Of a DNA stretch of 20,963 nt, positions 1-7,014 are shown one piece after another. How positions within the stretch are numbered: the stretch's first letter is position 1; every line of letters starts with the position of its first letter. A model generated the notes under the pieces. It saw nothing but the letters and a program-made list of their open reading frames with translations, was not told the DNA's origin and ran no database searches. A program made the position numbers and the translations under genes. Source of the stretch: DAISJD01 sp036821645 (GTDB taxonomy: Bacteria > Pseudomonadota > Alphaproteobacteria > ATCC43930 > CGMCC-115725); contig DAISJD010000046.1 in assembly GCA_036821645.1 (NCBI GenBank), forward strand, positions 1 to 20,963, written 5' to 3'.

Positions 1-427
1 GTGCGGGAGCAGGAACCGGTTCGGGGGCCGGTGCCGCAGAGGCGGCCAACCGTCCCTCGGCCAAGGCATTCAGTTCATCAATCAAGTCGGCGTCATTGCC
101 GTCCGGTTCCGCTTCCGTCGCCTCAAGCGTGGCGAGCAGCATCTTAATCCGGTCCAACGACCGCAGGATCAGACTGATCGCCACCGGCGTCACGGGCAAT
201 TGACCGTCCCTGATTCGACCCAACACGTTTTCAGACGCATGGGCGACCGCCTCCAGGCGGGGCAGGGACAAGAACCCACAGGTTCCCTTGATCGTGTGTA
301 CGATCCGAAAAATATTTCCGAGAAGTCCCGGATCATTCGGGTTCTGTTCAAGCCGGACGAGCTCGACATCGAGTGTCGCCAAACCCTCGGCCGTCTCAGT
401 CAGAAACTCACTCAGCAAGTCATCCAT
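1..427 (-). CDS. cheA: Chemotaxis histidine kinase CheA, N-terminal part (cut by window edge)
   Basis: Only the first 142 codons are in the window; the gene runs off the left edge. The protein starts MDDLLSEFLTET and carries an Hpt (P1) domain. The phosphorylated histidine is His44 in HTIKGTCGF, followed by the usual helix LEAVAHASENVLGRIRDG (about residues 58-75). After about residue 120 the sequence becomes rich in Ala and Pro, which fits the P1-P2 linker. CheA autophosphorylates this histidine in response to chemoreceptors and passes the phosphate to CheY and CheB. I chose the ATG at 425-427 because the protein begins right at the conserved first helix; no strong Shine-Dalgarno is visible. 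chpT lies 153 bases upstream on the same strand. The kinase, dimerisation and CheW-like domains are outside the window, so another Hpt-bearing hybrid kinase is not fully excluded, but the P1 sequence is very CheA-like. Confidence 0.88.
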   Translation of the reverse strand, partial: MDDLLSEFLTETAEGLATLDVELVRLEQNPNDPGLLGNIFRIVHTIKGTCGFLSLPRLEAVAHASENVLGRIRDGQLPVTPVAISLILRSLDRIKMLLATLEATEAEPDGNDADLIDELNALAEGRLAASAAPAPEPVPAPA

Positions 428-530
428 GGGATTGCATCCGCCGTGAAAGTGCCACGCAATCGGCTAAAACCTGGGGGCCGAATGAGAGGCGAAAAGCCAT
501 TGAAACCATGATGAACATTCGTTAAGAAGC

Positions 531-574
531 GGTTAGTTTTACCTCAGCGCCATGAAGATGAAGGTAAAACAACC
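531..574. other. Inverted repeat between chpT and cheA
   Basis: GTTTTACCT (536-544) is perfectly complementary to AGGTAAAAC (562-570). GGTT (531-534) and AACC (571-574) extend the stem to 13 pairs with A535 bulged; the loop is 17 bases. It begins 6 bases after the chpT stop. It could be a weak terminator or processing site between chpT and cheA, or an operator. The stem is AT-rich and no clean T-run follows on the minus strand, so a classical terminator is doubtful. Confidence 0.45.
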
Positions 575-580
575 TAAAAC

Positions 581-1243
581 TCAGAGGGCGACATCAACTG
601 CGATCCGCCCGTCCGCCGGATCGTGACGGACCGTCAGGCACCCCGCCATCTGACGGACGAGGGCTCCGGTAAAGGCAGCATGAACCGTCCGGGCCGTCAA
701 ATCATCGAGATCGCCCCGACAGTCCAGCAAGGCGGGAACCGGTTCATTGAGGCGAACCCCCTCCCCTTCCGCCATCACCGAAATGGTCCGTGCATCCCCC
801 GCCAAGACGGTGACCGTCCCGCCGCGCGGCAAGGATTCCGCCATCAACAGGACAAGGTTCATCACCAATTTCAATCCGCCCACCGGATAGGCGGGCAGAT
901 CGGTCGGCCAAACCAAGCTGACACGGCCTTCGGTGAACAATTCTTGGCAGGCGATCCGTGCCCGATCGTCGGGTATGGCGGCCGTCGCCCCATAGGCCAA
1001 CCGGAAATATTGCAGCCGACGCGCCGCCTGACGGGCACTCTGGCCGATCAGGCGTCCGGCATCCTGGGCAAATTCCGGTTCTTCTTCAAGGATTTCGATC
1101 CCATTCGAAATGGCCCCGATGGCGCTCACCAAATCATGACACAGCTTTGCCGAAAGAAACTCCGTCATCCGCAGCGCGAATAAATCACCGTTCCCTCTGC
1201 GGCCATCGGCACCCGACATCGCACCGTCCTGCTCTGCTCTCAT
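581..1243 (-). CDS. chpT: ChpT-like histidine phosphotransferase
   Basis: A 220-residue protein with the alphaproteobacterial ChpT motif AKLCHDLVSAIGAISNGIEIL; the phosphoacceptor would be His36. ChpT proteins are dimeric pseudo-kinases, built like the DHp and catalytic domains of a histidine kinase but unable to bind ATP. In Caulobacter ChpT moves phosphate from CckA to CtrA and CpdR. A degenerate ATPase-like domain fills residues 105-220. The ATG at 1241-1243 has AAGGA ten bases upstream; ATG codons at residues 9 and 26 are possible later starts. The gene lies directly upstream of cheA on the same strand, which suggests involvement with motility or chemotaxis control, but that is inferred from position only. 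Length and the His motif match the family. Confidence 0.85.
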   Translation of the reverse strand: MRAEQDGAMSGADGRRGNGDLFALRMTEFLSAKLCHDLVSAIGAISNGIEILEEEPEFAQDAGRLIGQSARQAARRLQYFRLAYGATAAIPDDRARIACQELFTEGRVSLVWPTDLPAYPVGGLKLVMNLVLLMAESLPRGGTVTVLAGDARTISVMAEGEGVRLNEPVPALLDCRGDLDDLTARTVHAAFTGALVRQMAGCLTVRHDPADGRIAVDVAL

Positions 1244-1594
1244 GACATAAATATCCTTAAAATCATCATAATACCATCAATAATCAATCAAAGATTGAGA
1301 CCTTCACAAATAAAGGCCGCCCCTCTCGTCGCGGTAAGACCGATCGCCCTCACCCCACCGGCTTTTTGCCTCACCCGATGCCCCTTTGTTTTTATCCCTT
1401 GGCACCACTTTACCCGGCTTATGATTACGAAACCGTTTCTCTCTTGGCAGGCTGCACCATGATAATTTCAAGCCGACCGCATTGAATCGTGTGTCAAAAA
1501 ACTAATTTTTTCGTTATTTTTCATTTATTCCTGTTTTTATCGCCCCAACACCCCGCGCATAAAATCATCCGGTTTTTTACAGAGAGTTTCGATC
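1244..1594. other. Intergenic region, divergent promoters of chpT and CoA-transferase
   Basis: A 351-base non-coding gap between divergent genes. The two ends (1244-1310 and 1490-1580) are AT-rich, while the middle has the composition of the coding regions. A possible -10 TATGAT with an upstream TTGGCA (15-base spacing, suboptimal) lies around 1399-1425. I see no convincing consensus promoter, hairpin, small ORF or RNA gene. Confidence 0.5.
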
Positions 1595-3640
1595 ATGGCC
1601 CATGCCCCGAAATCGCCCCTGGACCAGAACACACTCGTCACCACGCTCGCCACCCACCCGATTCTGAGCGGAATCAAACAGGGCGCACGGGGCAAACTGG
1701 TCACGGCACTCGATGCGGTGCGGCTCATCCGGCCGGGCAACGTGGTGGCGACGGGCGGCTTTGTCGGCATCGGGTTTGCCGAAACCATCGCAACCGCCCT
1801 TGAATCCCTCTATCTCGCACCCGACGCCGCCATGCCGCCCACGGGCAGGCCACGCGATCTCACCTTGATCTATGCGGCAGGACAAGGCGACGGCAAGGAT
1901 CGCGGGCTCAATCACTTGGCATATCCGGGCTTGATCAAACGGATCATCGGCGGGCATTGGGGCCTCGTGCCGAAACTTCAACAGATGGCGATCCGGAACG
2001 AGATCGAAGCCTATAACCTGCCCCAGGGGGTGATTTCCCATCTGTTCCGCGACATCGCGGCCAAACGGCCCGGCCATCTCTCGGCGGTCGGCCTCGGCAC
2101 CTTCGTCGATCCGCGCCATGGCGGCGGTAAGGTCAATGCGCGCACGACGGAAGATCTCGTCAGTTTGATGCATATCGGCGGCGAGGAGTTTCTTTTTTAT
2201 AAGGTACCACCGATCGACGTCGCCATCATCCGTGCCACCTCCGCCGATGCCGAGGGCAACCTCACGATGGAACGCGAAGCCCTGACCCTCGACAGCCTGT
2301 CGATCGCCATGGCCGCCCACAATAGCGGCGGCCTCGTCATCGCCCAGGTCGAACGGATCGTCGATAGCGGTACGCTCAACCCGCGTCAGGTCAAGGTTCC
2401 GGGCATTCTGGTCGATTGCGTGGTCGTATCGCCGCCCGAACACCATTGGCAAACCTTCGGCACCCCCTACAATCCCGCGTACAGCGCCGAGATCAGGGTG
2501 CCCATGGGGGCGACGGCCCCCCTGCCCCTCGGCATCCGCAAGGTGATCGCCCGGCGTGCCGCCCTTGAGTTGAAACCGAATTCGGTCGTCAATCTCGGCA
2601 TCGGCATGCCGGAAACCGTGGCCGCCATCGCCAACGAGGAAAAAATCCTGGATCTCATCACGCTGACAGCCGAGGCGGGGGTGATCGGGGGCCTACCGGC
2701 GGGCGGTCTCGATTTCGGGGCGGCTACCAATACCGCCGCCGTGGTCGATCAACCCTATCAGTTCGATTTCTACGATGGCGGCGGGCTCGACCTTGCCGTC
2801 TTGGGGCTTGCCCAGGCCGATCAGGCGGGCAACCTCAATGTCAGCCGGTTCGGCCCCAAACTGGCCGGGGCCGGCGGGTTCATCAATATCAGTCAGAACG
2901 CCAAGCGCCTGATCTTTACCGGCACCTTCACGGCAGGCAAACTCACCCTCGATTTCGCCGGGGCCAAGGTCACGATCACCAGCGAAGGCGACGCGCAAAA
3001 ATTCATAACCCACGTCGAACAAATCACCTTCAGCGGCACTTACGCCGCCAAGCGCGGCAAAAGCGTGCTCTACGTCACCGAACGCTGCGTGTTCGGCCTC
3101 ACCCAAGACGGGCTCGAACTGTTGGAAATCGCCCCCGGCATCGATCTCGAACGGGATATTCTGGCCCGGATGGGCTTCACACCGATCGTCAAGGCCCCGC
3201 GCCTGATGGATGCGCGGCTGTTCCGCGCGGAACCCATGGGGCTGCGCGCCGATCTTCTCGACCTCCCCTTTGCCGATCGGTTCAGTTTCGATCCGGCGCA
3301 GGGCCATTTCTTCGTCAATTTCGAAGGTTTTTCCCTCACCCGGCCGGAACAGGTGGACGCGATCGAACGTCAAGTGGCCGAAACCCTGAAAACCGCCCCC
3401 GGCAAGGTGTTCGCCATCGTCAATTACGATAATTTCGCCATCATCCCGGAATTGCTCGACCCTTATAGCGCGATGGTCCACCGTCTGGTCGACCGCCATT
3501 ATTGCGGCGTCACCCGCTATACCACCAGCAGCTTTCTGCGCATGAAACTGGGCCACGCGCTCGCCGACCACAGCGTCGCCCCGCACCTCTACGACAGTGC
3601 GGCGGAGGCCCGGGCGAAATTGCGGACCTTGGAGGGGTGA
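1595..3640 (+). CDS. Fused alpha/beta acyl-CoA:acetate/3-ketoacid CoA-transferase with C-terminal extension
   Basis: A 681-residue single-chain family I CoA-transferase, resembling YdiF and propionate CoA-transferases. The alpha half (about residues 35-310) has the CoA-binding stretch NVVATGGFVGIGFAE. The beta half (about 315-555) has NLGIGMPE and the catalytic glutamate Glu360 in LTAEAGVIGG, which forms the glutamyl-CoA intermediate. YdiF-type enzymes end at about 530 residues; this one continues for some 120 more (about 560-681), with motifs IVNYDNF and TRYTTSSFLRMKLG. Similar long versions occur in proteobacteria, and the fold may be STAS-like, which is my guess. The enzyme moves CoA between short-chain acyl-CoA and acetate or 3-ketoacids; the true substrate cannot be read from sequence. 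A PHB depolymerase and a phasin-like gene follow on the same strand, so acetoacetate or 3-hydroxybutyrate handling is plausible. The ATG at 1595 has only a weak AGAGAG upstream. GC content is like the bulk of the window. Confidence 0.9.
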   Translation: MAHAPKSPLDQNTLVTTLATHPILSGIKQGARGKLVTALDAVRLIRPGNVVATGGFVGIGFAETIATALESLYLAPDAAMPPTGRPRDLTLIYAAGQGDGKDRGLNHLAYPGLIKRIIGGHWGLVPKLQQMAIRNEIEAYNLPQGVISHLFRDIAAKRPGHLSAVGLGTFVDPRHGGGKVNARTTEDLVSLMHIGGEEFLFYKVPPIDVAIIRATSADAEGNLTMEREALTLDSLSIAMAAHNSGGLVIAQVERIVDSGTLNPRQVKVPGILVDCVVVSPPEHHWQTFGTPYNPAYSAEIRVPMGATAPLPLGIRKVIARRAALELKPNSVVNLGIGMPETVAAIANEEKILDLITLTAEAGVIGGLPAGGLDFGAATNTAAVVDQPYQFDFYDGGGLDLAVLGLAQADQAGNLNVSRFGPKLAGAGGFINISQNAKRLIFTGTFTAGKLTLDFAGAKVTITSEGDAQKFITHVEQITFSGTYAAKRGKSVLYVTERCVFGLTQDGLELLEIAPGIDLERDILARMGFTPIVKAPRLMDARLFRAEPMGLRADLLDLPFADRFSFDPAQGHFFVNFEGFSLTRPEQVDAIERQVAETLKTAPGKVFAIVNYDNFAIIPELLDPYSAMVHRLVDRHYCGVTRYTTSSFLRMKLGHALADHSVAPHLYDSAAEARAKLRTLEG

Positions 3641-3704
3641 CGGGTAGAAACATCCGCAATGCTGTGACGGAAAAATGAATTTTATTCTCAAATAAGTTGT
3701 TTTA

Positions 3705-3715
3705 TTGCATCGCAA
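3705..3715. promoter_or_regulatory. Palindrome TTGCATCGCAA, candidate operator copy 1
   Basis: A perfect inverted repeat TTGC-ATC-GCAA, identical to a second copy 30 bases downstream centre to centre. It lies upstream of the depolymerase/phasin genes. The form TTGCnnnGCAA resembles the TGCnnnGCA-type sites reported for the PHB-responsive repressor PhaR of alphaproteobacteria. That assignment is inference; no phaR gene is in the window. Confidence 0.6.
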
Positions 3716-3734
3716 CTTTTTTTCCTGATATGTT

Positions 3735-3751
3735 TTGCATCGCAATATAAA
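3735..3751 (+). promoter_or_regulatory. Palindrome TTGCATCGCAA copy 2 next to a -10 box
   Basis: The second TTGCATCGCAA is at 3735-3745 and a -10-like TATAAA follows at once at 3746-3751. A protein bound here would block RNA polymerase. The -35 region is poor (around 3722-3728). If this -10 is used, transcription starts near 3758, about 20 bases before the ATG. A short hairpin CTTTC-GCAA-GAAAG (3752-3765) lies just before the ribosome site AGGAG (3767-3771), but would be only partly transcribed. Confidence 0.55.
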
Positions 3752-3777
3752 CTTTCGCAAGAAAGCAGGAGCGATCG

Positions 3778-4881
3778 ATGTCAAACAATCGGGTTATCAA
3801 AGCACCGGCTCTCAAAGCTTATCAGGTGATGCAAAACGGCAATTCGATCTCCGGCTTATCTTCCGGGGCGTTTATGACCGTGCAACTCCATCTCGCCCAT
3901 TCCACCAGTTTTATCGGTGCCGGTATCATTGCCGGCGGTCCTTATCGCTGCGCCGAATCTTTTCGCCAAGCTTCTACCATTGCCGTTGATGCCAATGCAA
4001 TCAATGCCTTAACGATCTGCATGACCCCACTCACAACAGCAACCGCCCCCAGTCCCGAACGTTCGGCGCGCTTGGCGCGGCAAACGGCGGCGGCTGGTCT
4101 GATTGATCCAACCGACGCACTCTCTCATCATCGGCTCTATATTTTTACTGGCAGCAAAGACACGGTCGTCGATTCGAAAGTCGTTAAAGCAACCCGTGAT
4201 TTTTACGAATTACTCGGTGTTAATCACGAAAATATAAAATATATCGATACGGTTCCTGCCGGCCATTCGATCATCACCAATAACATCGAGGATTCGCCCC
4301 TCGGTACCAATCAACCGCCTTATATTAACTACAGCGGATCCGACGGACATCGTAAATTCATTCAATCGCATGATATTCTGAATCACATCTATTCAGATCA
4401 TGCACTCAATCCGCCCACCAAAAAACTCAGTAGCCAGCTTGAACATTTCGATCAGACCGAGTTTTTCGCCGACACGGCCGGTTACGCCTCGATGAGCCCT
4501 TATGGCTATGTCTACGTCCCCCAAAGCGTGAAGGATGGTGCCCCCGCACGCGGCGTCCATATTGTGATTCACGGCTGCAAACAGGGCTATGAATATGCCA
4601 ATTTCGTCGCTGGCCACGTCGATAGCAGCAATGAACCGCCTTATGGTGCCCGCTATATGCTCACCACAGGGTATAATGAATTTGCCGATGCCAATGACCT
4701 GATCATGTTGTATCCCCAGGCGACAGGGACGGATAACAACAAGACCCAGAATCCGGACGGCTGTTGGGATTGGTGGGGCTATACCAGCAAAAATGTCGAA
4801 CAACCGGATTATTTTTCCAAGGATGCGCTGCAAATCCAGGCGATTTTTCGGATGCTGCAACGGCTCTGCGGTAACGCGTAA
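3778..4881 (+). CDS. PHB depolymerase, signal-less, catalytic domain type 2-like
   Basis: A 367-residue alpha/beta hydrolase of the PHB depolymerase/esterase type. The lipase box is GLSSG (residues 26-30) with nucleophile Ser28. The likely acid is Asp128 in FTGSKDTVVD and the base His163 in VPAGHSI. The oxyanion-hole motif VIHGCKQ (His265) lies C-terminal to the triad, the order of type 2 catalytic domains. Such enzymes hydrolyse poly(3-hydroxybutyrate) to oligomers and monomers. The N-terminus (MSNNRVIKAPALKAY) has no hydrophobic signal, and an in-frame TAA at 3748-3750 rules out a longer start, so the enzyme should stay in the cytoplasm. The ATG has AGGAG six bases upstream. The nearest described relative I can recall is Rhodospirillum rubrum PhaZ1, which is exported. 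The phasin-like gene follows after 33 bases. Base composition is AT-rich for this window (20 of 60 bases G/C in 4201-4260). Confidence 0.86.
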   Translation: MSNNRVIKAPALKAYQVMQNGNSISGLSSGAFMTVQLHLAHSTSFIGAGIIAGGPYRCAESFRQASTIAVDANAINALTICMTPLTTATAPSPERSARLARQTAAAGLIDPTDALSHHRLYIFTGSKDTVVDSKVVKATRDFYELLGVNHENIKYIDTVPAGHSIITNNIEDSPLGTNQPPYINYSGSDGHRKFIQSHDILNHIYSDHALNPPTKKLSSQLEHFDQTEFFADTAGYASMSPYGYVYVPQSVKDGAPARGVHIVIHGCKQGYEYANFVAGHVDSSNEPPYGARYMLTTGYNEFADANDLIMLYPQATGTDNNKTQNPDGCWDWWGYTSKNVEQPDYFSKDALQIQAIFRMLQRLCGNA

Positions 4882-4914
4882 CCGCTGAATTCCCACATAA
4901 TCGGAGACACGCAC

Positions 4915-5424
4915 ATGACAGTCCGTTCCGCCATGCCGCAAATCGCGCTTATGGAATCTCTGAGCAAGACCCTACGCACGACCCCAACCACAGCTTTGCC
5001 CCAGCTTGATCACGCCATGAAGCATGGCCATTTGACGGCTGAACGGGCAACCCGAATGCTCGAAACCATGACAACCACAGCCGAGGTCTTTAGTACCGGC
5101 ATTGATGCCAAAAGCATGGGTGAATTGTTGGAAATGCGCCGCGCCATTGAACAACGCTGCCTGAACTTGCAAAAATCTTGGTTCGATAGTTGGCGACAAT
5201 GGGCCCTTTATAGTGCTGGGGTAACCAATGCCAACACGTTATCCAAATTATCGGAACGAGAAATAAACATCTCTCTTCAGGCGGGCCAAATTGTCCAGCA
5301 ACAAGTGACCGGTGTTCTTACCTTACTAGAAAATATCGAAATCGAGTATGCCTATTGGCTACAAAATAAACTCGAAGAAAAGAAACATAAAAACGCCATG
5401 AATCTCAAAAAATCTCCTCAATAG
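4915..5424 (+). CDS. Phasin-like, PHB granule-associated protein
   Basis: A 169-residue, mostly helical protein without signal peptide or membrane segment. The middle (about residues 40-150) is amphipathic and Gln/Glu/Leu-rich, with stretches such as EQRCLNLQKSWFDSWRQWAL and VTGVLTLLENIEIEYAYWLQ typical of phasin-type coats, and it ends in a Lys-rich tail. Phasins cover PHB granules, and in R. rubrum a phasin (ApdA) activates the depolymerase. The gene starts with a clear GGAGA seven bases before the ATG and lies 33 bases after the depolymerase, so the two are almost certainly one operon. The phasin label rests on helical character and context more than on a recognised motif; another small helical protein is possible. 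It shares the low GC of the depolymerase gene (23 of 60 bases G/C in 5221-5280). Confidence 0.7.
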   Translation: MTVRSAMPQIALMESLSKTLRTTPTTALPQLDHAMKHGHLTAERATRMLETMTTTAEVFSTGIDAKSMGELLEMRRAIEQRCLNLQKSWFDSWRQWALYSAGVTNANTLSKLSEREINISLQAGQIVQQQVTGVLTLLENIEIEYAYWLQNKLEEKKHKNAMNLKKSPQ

Positions 5425-5475
5425 GGACATAATTTCCTTAGAAATGCACATGAAGATCAAATAAAGAATAAAGAC

Positions 5476-5515
5476 ACGATTATGGTTCGGACAAGATTGT
5501 TTGAACCATAATCGT
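5476..5515. terminator. Near-perfect 40-base palindrome, probable end of the depolymerase/phasin operon
   Basis: ACGATTATGGTTC (5476-5488) pairs perfectly with GAACCATAATCGT (5503-5515): 13 pairs. The 14-base loop can extend the stem further with G-T pairs. It is 51 bases after the phasin stop and faces the tRNA coming from the other side. No T-run follows on the plus strand, so it is a poor classical terminator; it may act as a 3' mRNA barrier or be a protein-binding palindrome. Confidence 0.5.
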
Positions 5516-5559
5516 ACGATAAAATTGATTCGTAAAATCTCGGCTCTGTTTTGATTCAT

Positions 5560-5592
5560 AAAAAAACCCCTGAAAGATCACTCTCTCAAGGG
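5560..5592 (-). terminator. Rho-independent terminator of tRNA-Phe
   Basis: On the minus strand CCCTTGAGAGA pairs with TCTTTCAGGGG (11 pairs, two G-T) around a GTGA loop, and seven T follow. It begins 8 bases after the tRNA's CCA end. This is a textbook intrinsic terminator. Confidence 0.88.
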
Positions 5593-5599
5593 ATGGAAA

Positions 5600-5675
5600 T
5601 GGTGCCCAGAGCTGGAATCGAACCAGCGACACTGCGATTTTCAGTCGCATGCTCTACCAACTGAGCTATCTGGGC
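5600..5675 (-). tRNA. tRNA-Phe (GAA)
   Basis: A 76-base tRNA with encoded CCA. Acceptor arms GCCCAGA / TCTGGGC pair over 7 bases. The D arm has AGCTCAGTTGGTAGAGC, the anticodon stem TGCGA/TCGCA encloses the loop CTGAAAA with anticodon GAA, and the T arm has GGTTCGAATCC. All arms are intact. Confidence 0.97.
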
Positions 5676-5699
5676 GCTTCGGTTGAACGAAGGGCCTTT

Positions 5700-5728
5700 C
5701 GTATATGAAACTTTCCGGCCCCTGTCCA
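5700..5728 (-). promoter_or_regulatory. Sigma-70 type promoter of tRNA-Phe
   Basis: On the minus strand TGGACA (5723-5728) and TATACG (5700-5705) are separated by exactly 17 bases, and the tRNA 5' end is 24 bases after the -10 box. The spacing and position fit a stable-RNA promoter. A short hairpin CTTCG/CGAAG lies in the leader. Confidence 0.6.
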
Positions 5729-5823
5729 GTGTTATTTGTCAGATTTTTGAAAAACTTGGGTGACAGACGGAAAAGTGCTGCGGGGGTGCCGAAGGCCGAA
5801 GCCCCGGCCCCCGCCGCCAAGGA

Positions 5824-6924
5824 TTAGGCGTTGGAATGGTCGACCGTTTGGCGGTAATAGCCGCCGAACCGATTGGCCAGGAACGCGTCGAGGCGGATAT
5901 CTTCCTGACGGATGAAGCCCGCCTGCGGCAGGGTGCCGTCGGCCAACATGTCCAGCACGGTGCAGATGCCCGCCGCCGTGGTCACTTGGATGCCGGTAAA
6001 GGTGCGACCGTTGATGTCGCGGCTATAGACCTTGTTGGCATAGGTCTTCTGCATGAATTTCTCGCCGACCCAACCGCTGACCGTCACCATGATCACGATC
6101 ACGTCCTGCAAGGTGGCGGGCAGTGAATTTTCCAGAATATCCTTCAGGATGTCGCGGCGATCGCGCAGGCGTAGATCCTGGAGCAACGTCTTCATAATCG
6201 CACAATGGCCGGGATAGCGGATCGTGCGATAATTCAGGGTGCGGATCTTGCCCTTCAAGGTTTCGCACAGGGTGCCGAGACCGCCCGAGGTGTTGAACGC
6301 CTCGTATTTCACCCCGTCGAGAGAGAATTCTTCCAATTCTTCCAAGGCCGGCACTTCGCGCACGTCGCCATTCACGATCGCTTCGCAAGGCTCGCAATAT
6401 TCATTGATCACCCCGTCGGTCGACCAGGTGAGGTTATAGTTCAGCGAATTGGTCGGATATTGCGGCAAGGCCCCGACGCGCATCTTCAGCGTGTCGAGCC
6501 GGTCGAAATCCCGGGCCAGGTCATGGGCGACGATCGAGATGAAACCGGGGGCGAGGCCGCATTGGGGAATGAAGCTCGTCTTTGCGCCTTCGGCCAATTT
6601 CTTGACGAGACGGGTGGTCGCCACATCTTCGGTGAGATCGAGATAGTGGGTCCCGACCGCCCGAGCCGCTTCGGCGATGAGACGGGTCAGGTGGAACGGG
6701 GCGGCCGACAGAACCGCGAACTTGCCGGTGAGCGCATCCTTCAAGGCACTGGCATCGGTGATGTCCAACACCAAGGTCTCAACCTTGGCCGAGGTTTCGA
6801 TCCCGTTCAATTGGGCTTGCGAACGGTCGGCGACCGTCACCGCGTAATCCCCGCTGCTCGCCAACATTTCGGCGATGGTCACACCGATTTTCCCGGCCCC
6901 TGCGATCAAGATCTGCTTCATCAT
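5824..6924 (-). CDS. Saccharopine dehydrogenase family oxidoreductase (possibly lysine 6-dehydrogenase type)
   Basis: A 366-residue protein with an N-terminal Rossmann fold: the dinucleotide motif GAGKIG is at residues 8-13 after a first strand MKQILIA. The C-terminal half (about 125-350) is of the saccharopine dehydrogenase type, with WSTDGVINEYCEPCEA, NTSGGLGTLCETL and RYPGH. Family members include saccharopine dehydrogenase, lysine 6-dehydrogenase and carboxynorspermidine dehydrogenase, all acting on lysine-like or amino-acid-derived imines with NAD(P). Length and motifs fit the 360-390 residue LysDH-like group best, but the substrate is not certain. It is divergent from an Lrp/AsnC regulator 121 bases away, a typical arrangement for an amino-acid catabolic gene controlled by its neighbour. 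Two tandem ATG codons (6922-6924 and 6919-6921) are possible starts; the ribosome site (GGGGCGGA) is modest. Confidence 0.82.
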   Translation of the reverse strand: MMKQILIAGAGKIGVTIAEMLASSGDYAVTVADRSQAQLNGIETSAKVETLVLDITDASALKDALTGKFAVLSAAPFHLTRLIAEAARAVGTHYLDLTEDVATTRLVKKLAEGAKTSFIPQCGLAPGFISIVAHDLARDFDRLDTLKMRVGALPQYPTNSLNYNLTWSTDGVINEYCEPCEAIVNGDVREVPALEELEEFSLDGVKYEAFNTSGGLGTLCETLKGKIRTLNYRTIRYPGHCAIMKTLLQDLRLRDRRDILKDILENSLPATLQDVIVIMVTVSGWVGEKFMQKTYANKVYSRDINGRTFTGIQVTTAAGICTVLDMLADGTLPQAGFIRQEDIRLDAFLANRFGGYYRQTVDHSNA

Positions 6925-7014
6925 TCCGCCCCATCAACGTCAATTATTCATACCCCCGATATACTCGACTTCATCGTCGGATCGTAGTAGGCAGAGCGAC
7001 GATATGATGCGTTC

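Noticed and set aside
454..480. FliA-like -10 (GCCGATTG) upstream of cheA
   Set aside because: No matching -35 element at the right distance.
1448..1465. Sigma-54 promoter look-alike TTGGCAGGCTGCACC
   Set aside because: The GG and GC elements are 6 rather than 10 bases apart.
2693..3784. Minus-strand open frames (363 and 291 codons) opposite the CoA-transferase
   Set aside because: The plus strand encodes a clear CoA-transferase throughout; the antisense frames show no family features.
6205..6987. Plus-strand frame of 260 codons opposite the saccharopine dehydrogenase-like gene
   Set aside because: Shadow of a well-supported gene on the other strand, without recognisable motifs.
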